DNA of 64,000 nt, from positions 186,001 through 250,000 of the forward strand of contig NZ_CP114588.1 of assembly GCF_027286325.1 (NCBI RefSeq), in the 5' to 3' direction. This DNA comes from Salinivibrio kushneri (lineage in GTDB: Bacteria > Pseudomonadota > Gammaproteobacteria > Enterobacterales > Vibrionaceae). This document shows, in pieces, positions 8,519 to 18,345 of this stretch (within the stretch, counting starts at the first letter, position 1; each line of letters opens with the position of its first letter). Below the pieces are notes generated by a model. The model was not told the DNA's origin and made no database searches. It saw only the letters and a program-made list of their open reading frames with translations. Both the position numbers and the translations under genes were made by a program.

Positions 8519-9796
8519 CTATTTCAATGCCTCCAGCGCTTGTTCTAAATCGGCAATGATGTCATCAATATGCTCAATGCCGATACAAAGACGGATCATC
8601 TCTGGGGTCACCCCGGCTTTCGCTTGCTCTTGTTCGTTCAGTTGGCGGTGCGTGGTCGAGGCGGGATGGCATGCCAGCGATTTCGCGTCACCAATATTCA
8701 CCAAACGCTTGAAAAGATTTAGCGCATCATAAAACGTCACCCCCTCGTCAAAGCCGCCTTTTAAGCCGAATGACAGCAATGAGGCCGGCAGTCCACCGCG
8801 GATAAGCGACTTAGCACGTTGGTAATGAGGATGATTGGATTGACCGGCATAGTTGACCCACGCGACAGCCGGGTGATTGGCCAGATAATCGGCCACGGCT
8901 TTGGCGTTCTCGCAATGGCGCTCCATACGCAGGCTCAAGGTCTCTAACCCTTGCATCAACATAAAAGCGTTCATCGGCGAGAGTGCCGCGCCACTGTTAC
9001 GTAGCGGCACCGTACGTGCGCGGGCAATAAATGCGGCTGGGCCAAACGTCTCACTATAAACCACGCCGTGATAGGCAGGCTCCGGTTGTGAGAATTGCGG
9101 GAATCGGGCTTGATGTGCTACCCAGTCAAAGGTGCCGCCATCGACAATCATACCGCCAAGGGTGGTGCCATGACCGCCAATGTACTTGGTGAGTGAGTGC
9201 ACCACGATATCGGCACCATGCTCAATCGGTTTACACAAAACCGGTGTGGCCACGGTATTGTCGACCACCAACGGAACCCCATGCGCATGGGCAACCTTGG
9301 CTAAGCCTTCAATGTCGGCGATATTGCCGGCCGGGTTACCAATCGACTCGCAATATACCGCTTTGGTGTTGTCATCAATCAGCGCCTCAATCGCACTGGC
9401 GTCGTCACTCGCGGCAAAACGCACCTCGATGCCTTGCTCGGGGAGCATGTGGGCAAACAAGGTATAGGTGCCACCGTAAAGCTGTGGTGTGGCGACGATG
9501 TTATCACCGGCTTTGGCGAGGGTTTGAATCGCATAGGTGATGGCCGCCGCACCGGCACTGACACACAGTCCCGCAATACCGCCTTCTAATGCCGCCACCC
9601 GTTGCTCCAACACGTCGTTGGTCGGGTTCATTATCCGTGAGTAGATATTGCCCGGCACATCAAGATTAAACAGGTCAGCACCATGTTGCGCATTGTCAAA
9701 CTCGTAAGCGACGGTTTGATAGATGGGCGTTGCCACCGATTTGGTGGTGGGGTCGGTCTGGTAGCCGTGATGAATCGAGAGGGTTTCGTCTTTCAT
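8519..9796 (-). CDS. metY: O-acetylhomoserine aminocarboxypropyltransferase (sulfhydrylase)
   Basis: A 425-residue pyridoxal-phosphate enzyme starting at the ATG at 9796, preceded by AAAGGA; an upstream in-frame extension lacks family similarity. The Schiff-base lysine is Lys204 in HSLTKYIGGHG, and the motif YSRIMNPTNDVLEQR (52-66) and the length fit MetY rather than MetB (388 residues here). It would make homocysteine directly from O-acetylhomoserine and sulfide, bypassing cystathionine. It sits between ppc and the aphA-like gene. I see no good MET-box array in front of it. O-succinyl- versus O-acetylhomoserine specificity cannot be read from sequence. Confidence 0.88.
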   Translation of the reverse strand: MKDETLSIHHGYQTDPTTKSVATPIYQTVAYEFDNAQHGADLFNLDVPGNIYSRIMNPTNDVLEQRVAALEGGIAGLCVSAGAAAITYAIQTLAKAGDNIVATPQLYGGTYTLFAHMLPEQGIEVRFAASDDASAIEALIDDNTKAVYCESIGNPAGNIADIEGLAKVAHAHGVPLVVDNTVATPVLCKPIEHGADIVVHSLTKYIGGHGTTLGGMIVDGGTFDWVAHQARFPQFSQPEPAYHGVVYSETFGPAAFIARARTVPLRNSGAALSPMNAFMLMQGLETLSLRMERHCENAKAVADYLANHPAVAWVNYAGQSNHPHYQRAKSLIRGGLPASLLSFGLKGGFDEGVTFYDALNLFKRLVNIGDAKSLACHPASTTHRQLNEQEQAKAGVTPEMIRLCIGIEHIDDIIADLEQALEALK

Positions 9797-9939
9797 GGCA
9801 ATTCCTTTGCGTTGTTGGGTCGCGTCAGTGCGACCTTCAATAGTAATAATATTATCAATGCAACAGCAAGCATTAGCTGCGGCTTTGCATAAAAAAGTCT
9901 GTGGCCAGTCTTTCCTCTGCGTCATCTGCGCGCAAAAAC

Positions 9940-9968
9940 AAAAAAGCCGCACCCAAGGGTACGGCTCT
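9940..9968 (-). terminator. Terminator of ppc
   Basis: On the minus strand AGCCGTACC pairs with GGTGCGGCT (one G-T pair) and is followed by a T tract. It lies 12 bases after the ppc stop codon and separates ppc from metY. Confidence 0.85.
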
Positions 9969-9979
9969 ACTATCAAGGG

Positions 9980-12613
9980 TTAGCCGGTATTGCGCAGCCC
10001 CGCGGCAATCCCCGCGATGGAAATCATCAAGGCATCGTCGAGCGATTGGTCGGGATCCGCTTGTTGACGCGTCCGATACAAGAGCTCGGCTTGCAGCATA
10101 TTGAGCGGCTCAACATAAATATTACGTAAGCGAATCGCTTCAGCGCCCCATGGGTTTTGCTCCATCAGGTTGTCGCTATTTTCCACTGCCAGCACAACCT
10201 GAATATCTTGGCGCAATTGCTCTCGCAAGGATTCACCTAACGGCCAAAGGCTCTCATCGACCAAGCGCTGATCATAGTACTTGGCAATGTCTAGGTTGGT
10301 TTTGGTAAACACCATTTCTAGCATGCCAAGGCGGGTGGAGAAAAATGGCCATTCGCGGCACATTTCTTCCAGCTGGGCTTTATGGCCTTTTGCAATGGCG
10401 TGATCGATAGCCTGTCCAGCACCCAGCCAAGCTGGCAGCAATAATCGGTTTTGACTCCAGGCGAAAATCCAAGGAATCGCCCGCAAGCTTTCTACACCAC
10501 CGTTAGGGTTGCGCTTGGAAGGGCGCGATCCCAGTGGTAGCTTGCCTAACTCAAGCTCCGGAGTGGTAGAGCGGAAGTAAGGCACAAATTGCTCATGGCC
10601 GCGTACCACATCACGGTAGGCTTGGCATGAGATGTCACTTAAGGTGTCCATCAGCTGACGCCATTCTTGCTTAGGCTCCGGTGGTGGCAGCAAGTTCGCT
10701 TCCAAAATGGCGCTGGTGTAAAGGTTTAAGCTGTTGACCGCGACCCCAGGCAAACCCAACTTAAAGCGGATCATCTCGCCTTGTTCGGTCACCCGCAAAC
10801 CGCCTTTTAAGCTGCGCGGAGGTTGTGAGAGCAAAGCCGCATGCGCGGGTGCACCACCGCGACCTACGGTGCCGCCACGACCGTGGAAAAGGGTGAGATT
10901 AACCCCTTGCTCATCACATAAATTGACCAGCGCTTCCATGGCGCGATATTGCGCCCAACCGGCGGCCATCACCCCAGCGTCTTTGGCCGAGTCCGAGTAA
11001 CCGATCATCACCATTTGGAAGTTCTGGGTAAAGCCTCGGTACCAATCAATGGCCAGTAGTTCACCAATCACTGCCTCGGCATTGTTCAAATCGTCCAAGG
11101 TTTCGAATAGCGGACACACGTCCATGCGGAATGGACAACCGGCTTCTTGCAGCAATAGGTGGACAGCCAGCACGTCGGAGGCGGTGCGTGCCATCGAAAT
11201 CACGTAGGCACCCAAGGCTTCACGCGGCTGCTCGGCAATCACTCGACAGGTGTCGATCACCTCTTGGACGTCAGGCGACGGTGACCAATCACGTGGCAAC
11301 AACGGACGTTTAGACGCCAGCTCGCGGGTTAAGAAGGCTTGCTTGTCTTGCTCGCTCCATTGGGCGTAATCGCCCATCCCCAAATAACGGGTCACTTCTG
11401 AGAGCACATCGGCATGGCGGGTACTTTCTTGGCGAATATCGAGTTTGATCAAGTGCACGCCAAAGCATTGCACGCAGCGGAGCAAGTCAAGCAATTTGCC
11501 GTCGGCAATAATGCCCATGCCACATTGATGGAGCGACTGGTAACACGCCAGTAAAGGCTGCCACAATTGCTGGGTGTCGGTCAGGATCCCTTGTGAGGAG
11601 GCGCGTTCGCCTTTCAGTTTGGCGTCCAAATAGCTCAAAGTGTGGGTTAGCTGACTGCGCATGGTTTTGAGGATAGCGCGATACGGTTCGTGCGCCTCGC
11701 CGGCCATTTCACGCACAGTGTCATCACACTGGGTCATTGACAGTTCACTGATCAAATCTTGCACATCGCGCAAGTACAAATCCGCCGCTTTCCAGCGTGA
11801 TAACAGCATCACTTCACGGGTGACCTCGCTGGTAACATAGGGGTTACCGTCGCGGTCGCCGCCCATCCACGAGGAAATTTGTACCGGTTTGGCATCAATG
11901 GGCAAGTTGATATCGAGGTGGCTTTCAAGCTGCTGATCAAACTGGCGTAAAAACGCGGGCACCGCTTGCCACAGTGAATTTTCAATCACCGCAAAGCCCC
12001 ACTTGGCTTCGTCAAGCGGGGTTGGTCGCTCTTGGCGAATCACATCGGTGTGCCATGCTTGTGCAATCAACTGCTCAAGACGTTTCTCCGTTTTGGCACG
12101 CTCTGCCGCCCCCAAATGTTCACTGAGCTCTAACTTCGATAAGCACTTATTAATCTGCACCAAGTTATGAATGGTGGTACGGCGTGCGATTTCGGTTGGG
12201 TGAGCGGTCAGGACTAACTCAATTTTTAAATCGGCGATCGCTTGTTGCGCGTCATTGGCATTAATTTCACCTTGGCTGACACGGCGGAGTAAATCGTCGA
12301 TAGCATCCGGGCTGCACTCCAGCGCGTCGCATTGACGCGAGACGGTGTGATATTGCTCGGCGATATTAGTCAGATTCAAAAATTGGCTAAAGGCGCGGGC
12401 GACCGGAAGCAGTTGGTCAGCCGGCAAGTTTTGCAGCACGGTTTTCAGCTTAGCATGATCATCCTGATTGCCAGCGGCAGCCGATTTTGAGAGCTGACGA
12501 ATTTCCTCAACTTTTTCTAGGAGTGCTGGACCATGGGCATCTTGGATGGTGTTACCCAGCAGACGGCCAAGCATACTGACATTGCTTTTTAAGGCAGAGT
12601 ACTTTTCGTTCAT
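9980..12613 (-). CDS. ppc: Phosphoenolpyruvate carboxylase
   Basis: An 877-residue cytosolic enzyme that carboxylates phosphoenolpyruvate to oxaloacetate to replenish the TCA cycle. The family motifs are in order: [12 protein letters not shown] with the catalytic His, [22 protein letters not shown], and [14 protein letters not shown]. The C-terminus NTG resembles the conserved end of the family. The start is the ATG at 12613, where [16 protein letters not shown] matches other family members; seven upstream codons are also open. The long intergenic region to argC is shared with the divergent arginine promoter. Confidence 0.97.
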   Translation of the reverse strand: MNEKYSALKSNVSMLGRLLGNTIQDAHGPALLEKVEEIRQLSKSAAAGNQDDHAKLKTVLQNLPADQLLPVARAFSQFLNLTNIAEQYHTVSRQCDALECSPDAIDDLLRRVSQGEINANDAQQAIADLKIELVLTAHPTEIARRTTIHNLVQINKCLSKLELSEHLGAAERAKTEKRLEQLIAQAWHTDVIRQERPTPLDEAKWGFAVIENSLWQAVPAFLRQFDQQLESHLDINLPIDAKPVQISSWMGGDRDGNPYVTSEVTREVMLLSRWKAADLYLRDVQDLISELSMTQCDDTVREMAGEAHEPYRAILKTMRSQLTHTLSYLDAKLKGERASSQGILTDTQQLWQPLLACYQSLHQCGMGIIADGKLLDLLRCVQCFGVHLIKLDIRQESTRHADVLSEVTRYLGMGDYAQWSEQDKQAFLTRELASKRPLLPRDWSPSPDVQEVIDTCRVIAEQPREALGAYVISMARTASDVLAVHLLLQEAGCPFRMDVCPLFETLDDLNNAEAVIGELLAIDWYRGFTQNFQMVMIGYSDSAKDAGVMAAGWAQYRAMEALVNLCDEQGVNLTLFHGRGGTVGRGGAPAHAALLSQPPRSLKGGLRVTEQGEMIRFKLGLPGVAVNSLNLYTSAILEANLLPPPEPKQEWRQLMDTLSDISCQAYRDVVRGHEQFVPYFRSTTPELELGKLPLGSRPSKRNPNGGVESLRAIPWIFAWSQNRLLLPAWLGAGQAIDHAIAKGHKAQLEEMCREWPFFSTRLGMLEMVFTKTNLDIAKYYDQRLVDESLWPLGESLREQLRQDIQVVLAVENSDNLMEQNPWGAEAIRLRNIYVEPLNMLQAELLYRTRQQADPDQSLDDALMISIAGIAAGLRNTG

Positions 12614-12757
12614 AGCGTATCCATTCTGTAACAAAGTTACATCCTACTGTGACTGTAAAGAACCAATCTAGCGAATATTGCGCGATCGGGTCAACTTAAC
12701 CGCAAATTAGCGCGAAAACTGGCCACCGGATTTGATGCTTATCATAGAGCTACCCCA

Positions 12758-12782
12758 AAAGCTGAAAAAAAGTTTCAGCTTT
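12758..12782. repeat. Perfect 10-bp inverted repeat in the ppc-argC intergenic region
   Basis: AAAGCTGAAA (12758-12767) and TTTCAGCTTT (12773-12782) flank a 5-base spacer, about 145 bp upstream of the ppc start. It is not followed by a T run on either strand, so it is not an evident terminator. It could be an operator or a hairpin in the ppc leader. Confidence 0.5.
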
Positions 12783-12932
12783 CAGGTTTGCCAGCTTTCT
12801 GAGGGCTTCTCCGCGCTCGCCGTATCGCGACTTTCTCGTGAATAGCAGTAGTGTTATTTGCATGGTTAGATGGAATTATTGCTCTAATATGAATGAATAG
12901 ACATTAAAAGTGATTTTTTACGCTTTTTGGGG

Positions 12933-12961
12933 TTGACGACCAAACGGGAATGCGATAAAAA
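12933..12961 (+). promoter_or_regulatory. Sigma-70 promoter of the argCBGH operon
   Basis: The -35 element TTGACG (12933-12938) and the -10 element TAAAAA (12956-12961) have a 17-base spacer. The -10 element overlaps the first ARG box, so ArgR would occlude it. Transcription would begin near 12968 and give a leader of about 175 nt before argC. Confidence 0.75.
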
Positions 12962-12995
12962 ATAACCATTCACTATTTATGAATAAAAATATTTT
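12957..12995. promoter_or_regulatory. ARG-box pair (ArgR operator) of argC
   Basis: Box 1 has the core AAAATAACCATTCA (12959-12972), matching 8 of 10 fixed positions of TGAATNNNNATTCA. Box 2 has the core TGAATAAAAATATT (12980-12993), with a perfect left half and a weak right half. As 18-bp boxes they are exactly 3 bp apart, the spacing of E. coli ARG-box pairs. A further single site TGAATAGACATTAA is at 12894-12907. They overlap the -10 region, which implies arginine-dependent repression. Confidence 0.8.
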
Positions 12996-13008
12996 TTGAG
13001 AGTTGACC

Positions 13009-13059
13009 ATGATGCCACTCGCTGCCAAACACAACGCCCTTTCTGCTCGACGACGCTAG
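13009..13059 (+). CDS. Putative arginine leader peptide upstream of argC
   Basis: A 16-codon ORF reading MMPLAAKHNALSARRR and then TAG. It has a weak ribosome site (GAGAG at 12999-13003) and lies entirely within the argC mRNA leader. Its last three sense codons are Arg (CGA CGA CGC, 13048-13056); CGA is a poorly decoded codon in many enterobacteria. Two stable hairpins follow before argC. The layout is that of an attenuator or nascent-peptide sensor responding to arginine. ARG operons in this group are normally described as ArgR-controlled only, so the function is an inference from position and sequence. Confidence 0.5.
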   Translation: MMPLAAKHNALSARRR

Positions 13060-13067
13060 CCTGCTTT

Positions 13068-13112
13068 GCGTGGCTATCGGCTACGCCCTCGATACTCTGC
13101 TGCCCCGCAGCA
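13068..13112 (+). promoter_or_regulatory. Two leader hairpins between the Arg-rich ORF and argC
   Basis: Hairpin A (13068-13086) pairs GCGTGGC with GGCTACGC-type arms, 7 bp with one G-T pair and a 5-nt loop. Hairpin B (13098-13112) pairs TGCTGC with GCAGCA around CCC. GCGTG of hairpin A can alternatively pair with CACGC at 13111-13115, so mutually exclusive folds are possible. There is no T run, so a classic intrinsic terminator is unlikely; Rho-dependent or translational control would be needed. The argC ribosome site AAGAGAGA is at 13130-13137. Confidence 0.45.
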
Positions 13113-13142
13113 CGCCTTAAACACCTATAAAGAGAGACACCC

Positions 13143-14153
13143 ATGACACTTAACACCATTATTGTCGGTGCCAGTGGCTACACAGGAGCCGAGCTTGTCG
13201 CCCTTGTCCATCGCCATCCGCAGTTGCACTTGGCCGGTTTATATGTCTCGGCAGGCAGTGAAGACGCTAATCGTCCTGTGAGCGCGTTGCACGGTCAACT
13301 GCGTGGCGTGGTGGATATGCCACTGATGCCGCTGTCCTCGCCACAGGATGTCGCCAAGCAAGCCGATGTGGTGTTTTTAGCCACCGCGCATGCGGTCAGT
13401 CATGAATTGGCGCCGGTTTTTCTGGCTCAAGGTTGCGTGGTGTTTGATTTGTCGGGGGCGTATCGGGTCAATCAAGCCGATTTTTACCCTGCCAATTACG
13501 GCTTTTCGCATCAGTCACCGACATGGCTGGCGCAAGCCGTGTATGGCTTGGCGGAGTGGCAACAGGAAGCATTATCTGCAGCGCAGCTGGTCGCCGTGCC
13601 GGGATGTTATCCCACCGCCAGCCAGTTAGCGCTCAAACCGGTGCTGGATGCAGGCTTGTTGGATAAACAAATGTGGCCGGTGATCAATGCCACCAGCGGC
13701 GTGACGGGCGCGGGGCGCAAAGCGAGTCTGACCAACAGCTTTTGCGAAGTGAGCTTGCATGCCTACGGGGTGTTTTCTCACCGTCATCAGCCAGAGATTG
13801 CCGCACACCTAGATACGCCGGTGATTTTCACCCCGCACCTTGGCAGCTACAAACGCGGCATTCTTGCCACCATTACCGCCAAATTAGCGCCAGGTGTTAG
13901 TGAGTCGGAGGTGGGGCAGGCACTGACCCAGGCTTACCAAGAGGCGCCGCTGGTACGGGTGCTCCCAGCCGGCGAGGTGGCCAAGCTACAAGCGGTGCAA
14001 TACACCGGCTTTTGCGACATAGGCTATCAGGCCGCGTATGGGCATCTGATCCTCACCAGTGCGATTGATAATTTACTTAAAGGCGCGGCCAGCCAAGCCG
14101 TGCAGTGTTTAAACCTTAAGTTTGGCTTTGCCGAAACCACAGCGATTGTCTAG
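13143..14153 (+). CDS. argC: N-acetyl-gamma-glutamyl-phosphate reductase
   Basis: A 336-residue enzyme for the third step of arginine synthesis, the NADPH reduction of N-acetylglutamyl phosphate to the semialdehyde. The Rossmann loop [11 protein letters not shown] is at 8-18, and the catalytic Cys155 lies in [11 protein letters not shown] conserved HRHQPEI segment follows near 213-219. It is the first gene of argCBGH, behind an ARG-box pair and a leader ORF. argE, which I recall as divergent from argC in Vibrio and E. coli, is not here; ppc is the upstream neighbour. Confidence 0.97.
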   Translation: MTLNTIIVGASGYTGAELVALVHRHPQLHLAGLYVSAGSEDANRPVSALHGQLRGVVDMPLMPLSSPQDVAKQADVVFLATAHAVSHELAPVFLAQGCVVFDLSGAYRVNQADFYPANYGFSHQSPTWLAQAVYGLAEWQQEALSAAQLVAVPGCYPTASQLALKPVLDAGLLDKQMWPVINATSGVTGAGRKASLTNSFCEVSLHAYGVFSHRHQPEIAAHLDTPVIFTPHLGSYKRGILATITAKLAPGVSESEVGQALTQAYQEAPLVRVLPAGEVAKLQAVQYTGFCDIGYQAAYGHLILTSAIDNLLKGAASQAVQCLNLKFGFAETTAIV

Positions 14154-14162
14154 GAGAAACGG

Positions 14163-14942
14163 ATGAAAACGCCATTAGTGATTAAGTTAGGCGGCGCGGC
14201 ACTGAGCTGCAGCGAGACCCTCGCCAAGGTTTTCGGCGCGATGAACACCTATCGCAGTGAGGCTGAGCGTCCGCTAGTGCTGGTGCACGGTGGCGGCTAT
14301 TTGGTTGATGAACTGCTGAAAAAACTCGCCCTCACCAGTGTGAAAAAACAAGGCTTACGGGTCACGCCAGTCGACCAGATTGATTATGTCACCGGTGCCT
14401 TAGCCGGGACGGCCAATAAGCTACTACTTGCCGAAGCGCGTAAGGCGAAGATTAAAAGCTGTGGCTTGAGCTTGGCCGATGGCGGCTTGTGTCAGGTCAG
14501 CCAGCTGGACCCTGAGCTAGGTGCAGTGGGGGAAGCCAGCGCCGGTGATCCTAGCCTGTTGCAGGCGGTATTGGCCGCGGATTGTGTCCCCATTATTAGC
14601 TCGATTGGCATCAGTGACCAAGGTGAGCTGATGAACGTCAATGCCGACCAAGCAGCGGTAGCGGTGGCAACCACTCTCGGGGCGGAGCTGGTGTTGCTGT
14701 CGGATGTCAGCGGCGTGCTAGACGGCAAAGGGCACTTGCTACCTTGCCTGACCGAATTAGATGCGCAGCACTTGATGGAAAAAGGCGTGATCACCGATGG
14801 CATGGTGGTCAAGGTCAACGCGGCGTTTGCCGCCGCCCGCGAACTGGGTAAACCGGTGGAGATTGCCACCTGGCGTTACCCAGAAAAACTCACTCAATTA
14901 TTCGATGGCCAGCAAATCGGCACTCGGTTTAGCGCCAGTTAA
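14163..14942 (+). CDS. argB: N-acetylglutamate kinase
   Basis: A 259-residue amino-acid kinase family enzyme, close to the 258 residues of E. coli ArgB, that phosphorylates N-acetylglutamate. It starts [14 protein letters not shown] with the ATP-binding Lys8, has the glycine loop [12 protein letters not shown], and the phosphate-binding [12 protein letters not shown] segment near the C-terminus. There is no N-terminal extension of the arginine-feedback hexameric type, so control is expected at acetyl transfer and at transcription. It starts 9 bp after argC with the ribosome site AGGAGAAACGG. Confidence 0.97.
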   Translation: MKTPLVIKLGGAALSCSETLAKVFGAMNTYRSEAERPLVLVHGGGYLVDELLKKLALTSVKKQGLRVTPVDQIDYVTGALAGTANKLLLAEARKAKIKSCGLSLADGGLCQVSQLDPELGAVGEASAGDPSLLQAVLAADCVPIISSIGISDQGELMNVNADQAAVAVATTLGAELVLLSDVSGVLDGKGHLLPCLTELDAQHLMEKGVITDGMVVKVNAAFAAARELGKPVEIATWRYPEKLTQLFDGQQIGTRFSAS

Positions 14943-15004
14943 TAAGACGTATAACGACGCGACGAAACCGTCGACCCGTCACATCAGGATTTAAGGAGAG
15001 CAAG

Positions 15005-16216
15005 ATGAGCAAGGTAAATAAAGTTGTACTGGCCTATTCGGGTGGATTGGATACCTCGGCCATCATTCCATGGCTAAAAGAAAATTATGACTGTGAGGTG
15101 GTGGCCTTTGTTGCCGACGTCGGTCAAGGCGAACAAGAGCTCGAAGGCATTGAGCAAAAAGCGCTCGCCTCTGGGGCATCACAGTGTTTTATCGCCGATC
15201 TGAAACACGAAATGGTAGCGGAGTATATTTACCCCAGCCTGAAAACCGGTGCGGTGTATGAAGGCAAATACCTTCTAGGTACCTCGATGGCGCGTCCGAT
15301 CATTGCCAAAGCGCAGGTCGAGTGCGCCCTAGAGGTTGGAGCGGATGCACTTTGCCACGGCTGTACCGGCAAGGGGAACGATCAGGTTCGTTTTGAGAGC
15401 ACCTTCTCCGCGCTGGCGCCGCAACTGAAAGTGATTGCGCCGTGGCGCGAGTGGGATCTCACCAGTCGTGAAGCCTTGCTCGATTACTTGGCCGCCCGTG
15501 ATATTCCCTGCACGGCGAGCCTTGAGAAAATTTATTCACGTGATGCCAATGCTTGGCACGTCTCAACCGAAGGCGGTGTACTGGAAGACACTTGGACAGC
15601 GGCTAACCAAGATTGCTGGGTATGGACAGTGGCGCCGGAAGAGGCACCCAATACGCCCGAGTTTGTTACCTTAGGGGTGCAAAGCGGGGAAGTGGTCTCA
15701 GTCGATGGTGAGTCCATGTCGCCTTATGACGTGTTGACGCTGCTGAACGACAAAGGTGCTGCCCACGGGGTAGGACGGATTGATATTGTTGAGAACCGTT
15801 TGGTGGGGATGAAGTCCCGCGGCTGCTATGAAACCCCGGGGGGCACCATCATTATGGAAGCGCTGCGCGGTGTTGAGCAATTGGTGCTGGATAAAGAGAG
15901 TTATCAGTTCCGTGAGGAGCTCGGTTTAAAAGCATCTCACCTGATTTATGATGGGCGTTGGTTTACCCCGCTTTGTCAGTCGATTGTTGCCGCGGCCAAT
16001 TCTCTTGCCGCGCCGGTAACGGGCGAGGTGGTGATCAAACTCTATAAAGGCCAAGCGACTGTGGTCCAAAAGCGCTCGACCAATAGTTTGTACTCGGAAG
16101 ACTTTGCCACCTTTGGTGATGACGATGTCTACGATCACAGCCATGCCGAAGGCTTTATCCGTTTGTATTCGCTGTCGAGCCGGATTCGGACGCTGAACAA
16201 ACAAAAACAATCCTAA
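15005..16216 (+). CDS. argG: Argininosuccinate synthase
   Basis: A 403-residue ATP-dependent enzyme that joins citrulline and aspartate. The N-terminal pyrophosphatase loop [11 protein letters not shown] (9-19) binds ATP, and the [12 protein letters not shown] segment near 120-131 is the family signature of substrate contacts. The length fits the short form found in many bacteria, not the longer E. coli type. It follows argB after 62 bp with the ribosome site AAGGAGAG, and precedes argH in the operon. Confidence 0.97.
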   Translation: MSKVNKVVLAYSGGLDTSAIIPWLKENYDCEVVAFVADVGQGEQELEGIEQKALASGASQCFIADLKHEMVAEYIYPSLKTGAVYEGKYLLGTSMARPIIAKAQVECALEVGADALCHGCTGKGNDQVRFESTFSALAPQLKVIAPWREWDLTSREALLDYLAARDIPCTASLEKIYSRDANAWHVSTEGGVLEDTWTAANQDCWVWTVAPEEAPNTPEFVTLGVQSGEVVSVDGESMSPYDVLTLLNDKGAAHGVGRIDIVENRLVGMKSRGCYETPGGTIIMEALRGVEQLVLDKESYQFREELGLKASHLIYDGRWFTPLCQSIVAAANSLAAPVTGEVVIKLYKGQATVVQKRSTNSLYSEDFATFGDDDVYDHSHAEGFIRLYSLSSRIRTLNKQKQS

Positions 16217-16251
16217 TTAAAAAAGCATCGTGAGCAGTAAGGAGAGACAGC

Positions 16252-18132
16252 ATGGCATTATGGGGCGGACGCTTTAGTCAAGCAGCAGACAAACGGTTTC
16301 AAGCGTTTAATGATTCACTGCGCTTTGACTATCGCCTAGCAGAGCAAGACATTGTGGGCTCCATTGCTTGGTCCAAAGCCTTGCGTTCAGTGGGCGTGCT
16401 GAGTGATGACGAGCAACAGCAATTGGAGCTCGCGCTCAATGAGCTCAAGTTGTCGGTGATGGAAAACCCGAAGCAAATCTTAAGCTCAGAGGCCGAGGAT
16501 ATTCACAGCTGGGTTGAGCAGCAACTGATCGATAAAGTCGGGGATTTGGGCAAAAAGCTTCACACCGGACGCTCACGCAACGATCAGGTTGCCACGGATC
16601 TCAAACTCTGGTGTCGCCAGCAAGGCCAGCAAATCTTGCTGTCTCTCGACAAGCTTCAGCAGCAGCTGGTGGATGTGGCCAGCCAGCACCATGATACCGT
16701 GCTGCCCGGCTACACCCACTTGCAGCGTGCTCAGCCAGTGACCTTTGCCCATTGGTGTTTGGCCTATCTGGAGATGTTTGAGCGCGACACCACCCGCTTA
16801 CAAGATGCGCTTAATCGTCTGGATACCTGCCCGTTAGGATCCGGCGCGCTAGCAGGCACGGCGTACCCGATTGACCGCGATGCTTTGGCACAACAACTGG
16901 GGTTTGAGCGGGCCACCCGTAATAGCCTTGATTCAGTCTCGGACCGTGATCATGTGATGGAAATGCTGTCTGCGGCGTCGGTTTCGATGCTGCATTTATC
17001 GCGGATGGCCGAAGATATGATCTTCTATAACTCGGGCGAGTCTGGGTTTATCGAGCTGGCCGATACGGTGACATCAGGCTCCTCGCTGATGCCACAAAAG
17101 AAAAACCCCGATGCGCTAGAGCTTATCCGCGGCAAAACCGGCCGCGTGTATGGCACCTTGTCGGCGATGATGATGACGGTCAAAGCCTTGCCACTGGCCT
17201 ATAACAAGGATATGCAAGAAGACAAGGAAGGGCTCTTCGATGCGATGGACACGTGGCATGATTGCTTGGATATGGCCGCGTTGTGTTTTGAAGGTATCAC
17301 CATTCACAAAGACAAAACCTTGCAAGCGGCGCAGCAAGGTCATGCCAATGCCACCGAGCTCGCGGATTACTTGGTGAGTAAAGGGATCCCGTTCCGTGAA
17401 GCGCACCATATTGTGGGCGTGGCGGTGGTGTCTGCCATTGAGCAAGGCTGTGGACTCGAAGATTTACCGCTTGCCACCTTGCAACAATTCTCACCGGTGA
17501 TTGAAGACGATGTGTATGCCATGCTCACGATTGAATCCTGCTTGGCCCAACGTCGTGCGCTCGGTGGGGTCGCGCCCGAGCAGGTCAGCTTTGCCATTCA
17601 AGAAGCGCAAAAGCGTTTGGATAAGCGCTTTACCCCTAAAGTCACGGTGCGCTCGGCAAGGCTCACCGACCTCGATACCATCGAAGGCATGGTGGTGTAT
17701 TGGGCGAAGTTGGGGGAAAACTTACCTCGAGACCGCCATGAATTGGTGCGCAATATTGGCCTGTTTGCGGTCTCCGAGCATCAAGGCGATTTGACCGGTT
17801 GCGGCTCGCTGTATATTTACGACTCAGGGCTGGCAGAAATTCGCTCTTTGGGGGTTGAAGCAGGCTGGCAGCGCCAAGGTCACGGCACGGCGTTGATGAT
17901 GCACTTGATTAAAAAAGCCAAGCAAATGGCGATCGAGCAAGTCTTTGTTCTTACCCGGGTGCCCGAGTTTTTCACCCAATTAGGCTTCACCCCGACGTCA
18001 AAGTCGCAGTTGCCTGAGAAAGTGATGAAAGATTGTGAAATCTGTCCGCGCTTTCACGCCTGTGACGAAGTGGCTCTGACCTATAACATTGCTGGGCCGG
18101 CGACAATCTCAACCTTCTCTGCATTGGAGTAG
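16252..18132 (+). CDS. argH: Argininosuccinate lyase fused to N-acetylglutamate synthase-type acetyltransferase
   Basis: A 626-residue fusion, the argH(A) form known from Moritella and Vibrio relatives. Residues 1 to about 457 are the lyase, which releases arginine and fumarate; the fumarase/lyase signature [12 protein letters not shown] starts near 276 and [11 protein letters not shown] is near 109. From about residue 463 a GNAT domain begins [16 protein letters not shown] and carries the acetyl-CoA loop [12 protein letters not shown]. This domain supplies the first step of the pathway in related organisms. It is the last gene of the operon, before a clear terminator. The acetyltransferase activity of this protein is inferred from the family. 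Confidence 0.95.
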   Translation: MALWGGRFSQAADKRFQAFNDSLRFDYRLAEQDIVGSIAWSKALRSVGVLSDDEQQQLELALNELKLSVMENPKQILSSEAEDIHSWVEQQLIDKVGDLGKKLHTGRSRNDQVATDLKLWCRQQGQQILLSLDKLQQQLVDVASQHHDTVLPGYTHLQRAQPVTFAHWCLAYLEMFERDTTRLQDALNRLDTCPLGSGALAGTAYPIDRDALAQQLGFERATRNSLDSVSDRDHVMEMLSAASVSMLHLSRMAEDMIFYNSGESGFIELADTVTSGSSLMPQKKNPDALELIRGKTGRVYGTLSAMMMTVKALPLAYNKDMQEDKEGLFDAMDTWHDCLDMAALCFEGITIHKDKTLQAAQQGHANATELADYLVSKGIPFREAHHIVGVAVVSAIEQGCGLEDLPLATLQQFSPVIEDDVYAMLTIESCLAQRRALGGVAPEQVSFAIQEAQKRLDKRFTPKVTVRSARLTDLDTIEGMVVYWAKLGENLPRDRHELVRNIGLFAVSEHQGDLTGCGSLYIYDSGLAEIRSLGVEAGWQRQGHGTALMMHLIKKAKQMAIEQVFVLTRVPEFFTQLGFTPTSKSQLPEKVMKDCEICPRFHACDEVALTYNIAGPATISTFSALE

Positions 18133-18183
18133 GGTGACACTGTCTATCGCGTGACGGCGTCCGTGTCGTTATTGCGTCTCCCT

Positions 18184-18216
18184 AAGGCTGCGAGTGGATT
18201 AAACCGCAGCCTTTTT
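18184..18216 (+). terminator. Terminator of the argCBGH operon
   Basis: The perfect 9-bp stem AAGGCTGCG/CGCAGCCTT with a 12-nt loop is followed by T residues, 51 bases after the argH stop codon. Confidence 0.88.
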
Positions 18217-18224
18217 ACCTGCCT

Positions 18225-18242
18225 CTGTCATAAAAACTTCAT
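18225..18242 (+). promoter_or_regulatory. Candidate Pho box 1
   Basis: CTGTCAT, then AAAA, then ACTTCAT: the first 7-mer is a perfect PhoB half-site and the second matches in its TCAT part with the correct 11-bp period. It lies about 100 bp before the alkaline phosphatase start. Confidence 0.6.
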
Positions 18243-18279
18243 CAAATAGAGTGGCTTACAAATTGTTACATTGTACGGT

Positions 18280-18297
18280 TTGTCACAGAAGCGTCAC
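18280..18297 (+). promoter_or_regulatory. Candidate Pho box 2
   Basis: TTGTCAC, then AGAA, then GCGTCAC: two 7-mers sharing GTCAC with an 11-bp period, as in the PhoB consensus CTGTCAT-N4-CTGTCAT. It ends 49 bp before the alkaline phosphatase gene. Together with box 1 it implies induction under phosphate limitation. Confidence 0.65.
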
Positions 18298-18345
18298 GCG
18301 CAATGACCATCATGCCCGCGTTTTCTCGTTAATAATGGAGATTTT

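Noticed and set aside
9797..9979. Possible MET boxes upstream of metY
   Set aside because: The best 8-mers match only 4 to 5 of 8 positions of the consensus and are not in a convincing tandem.
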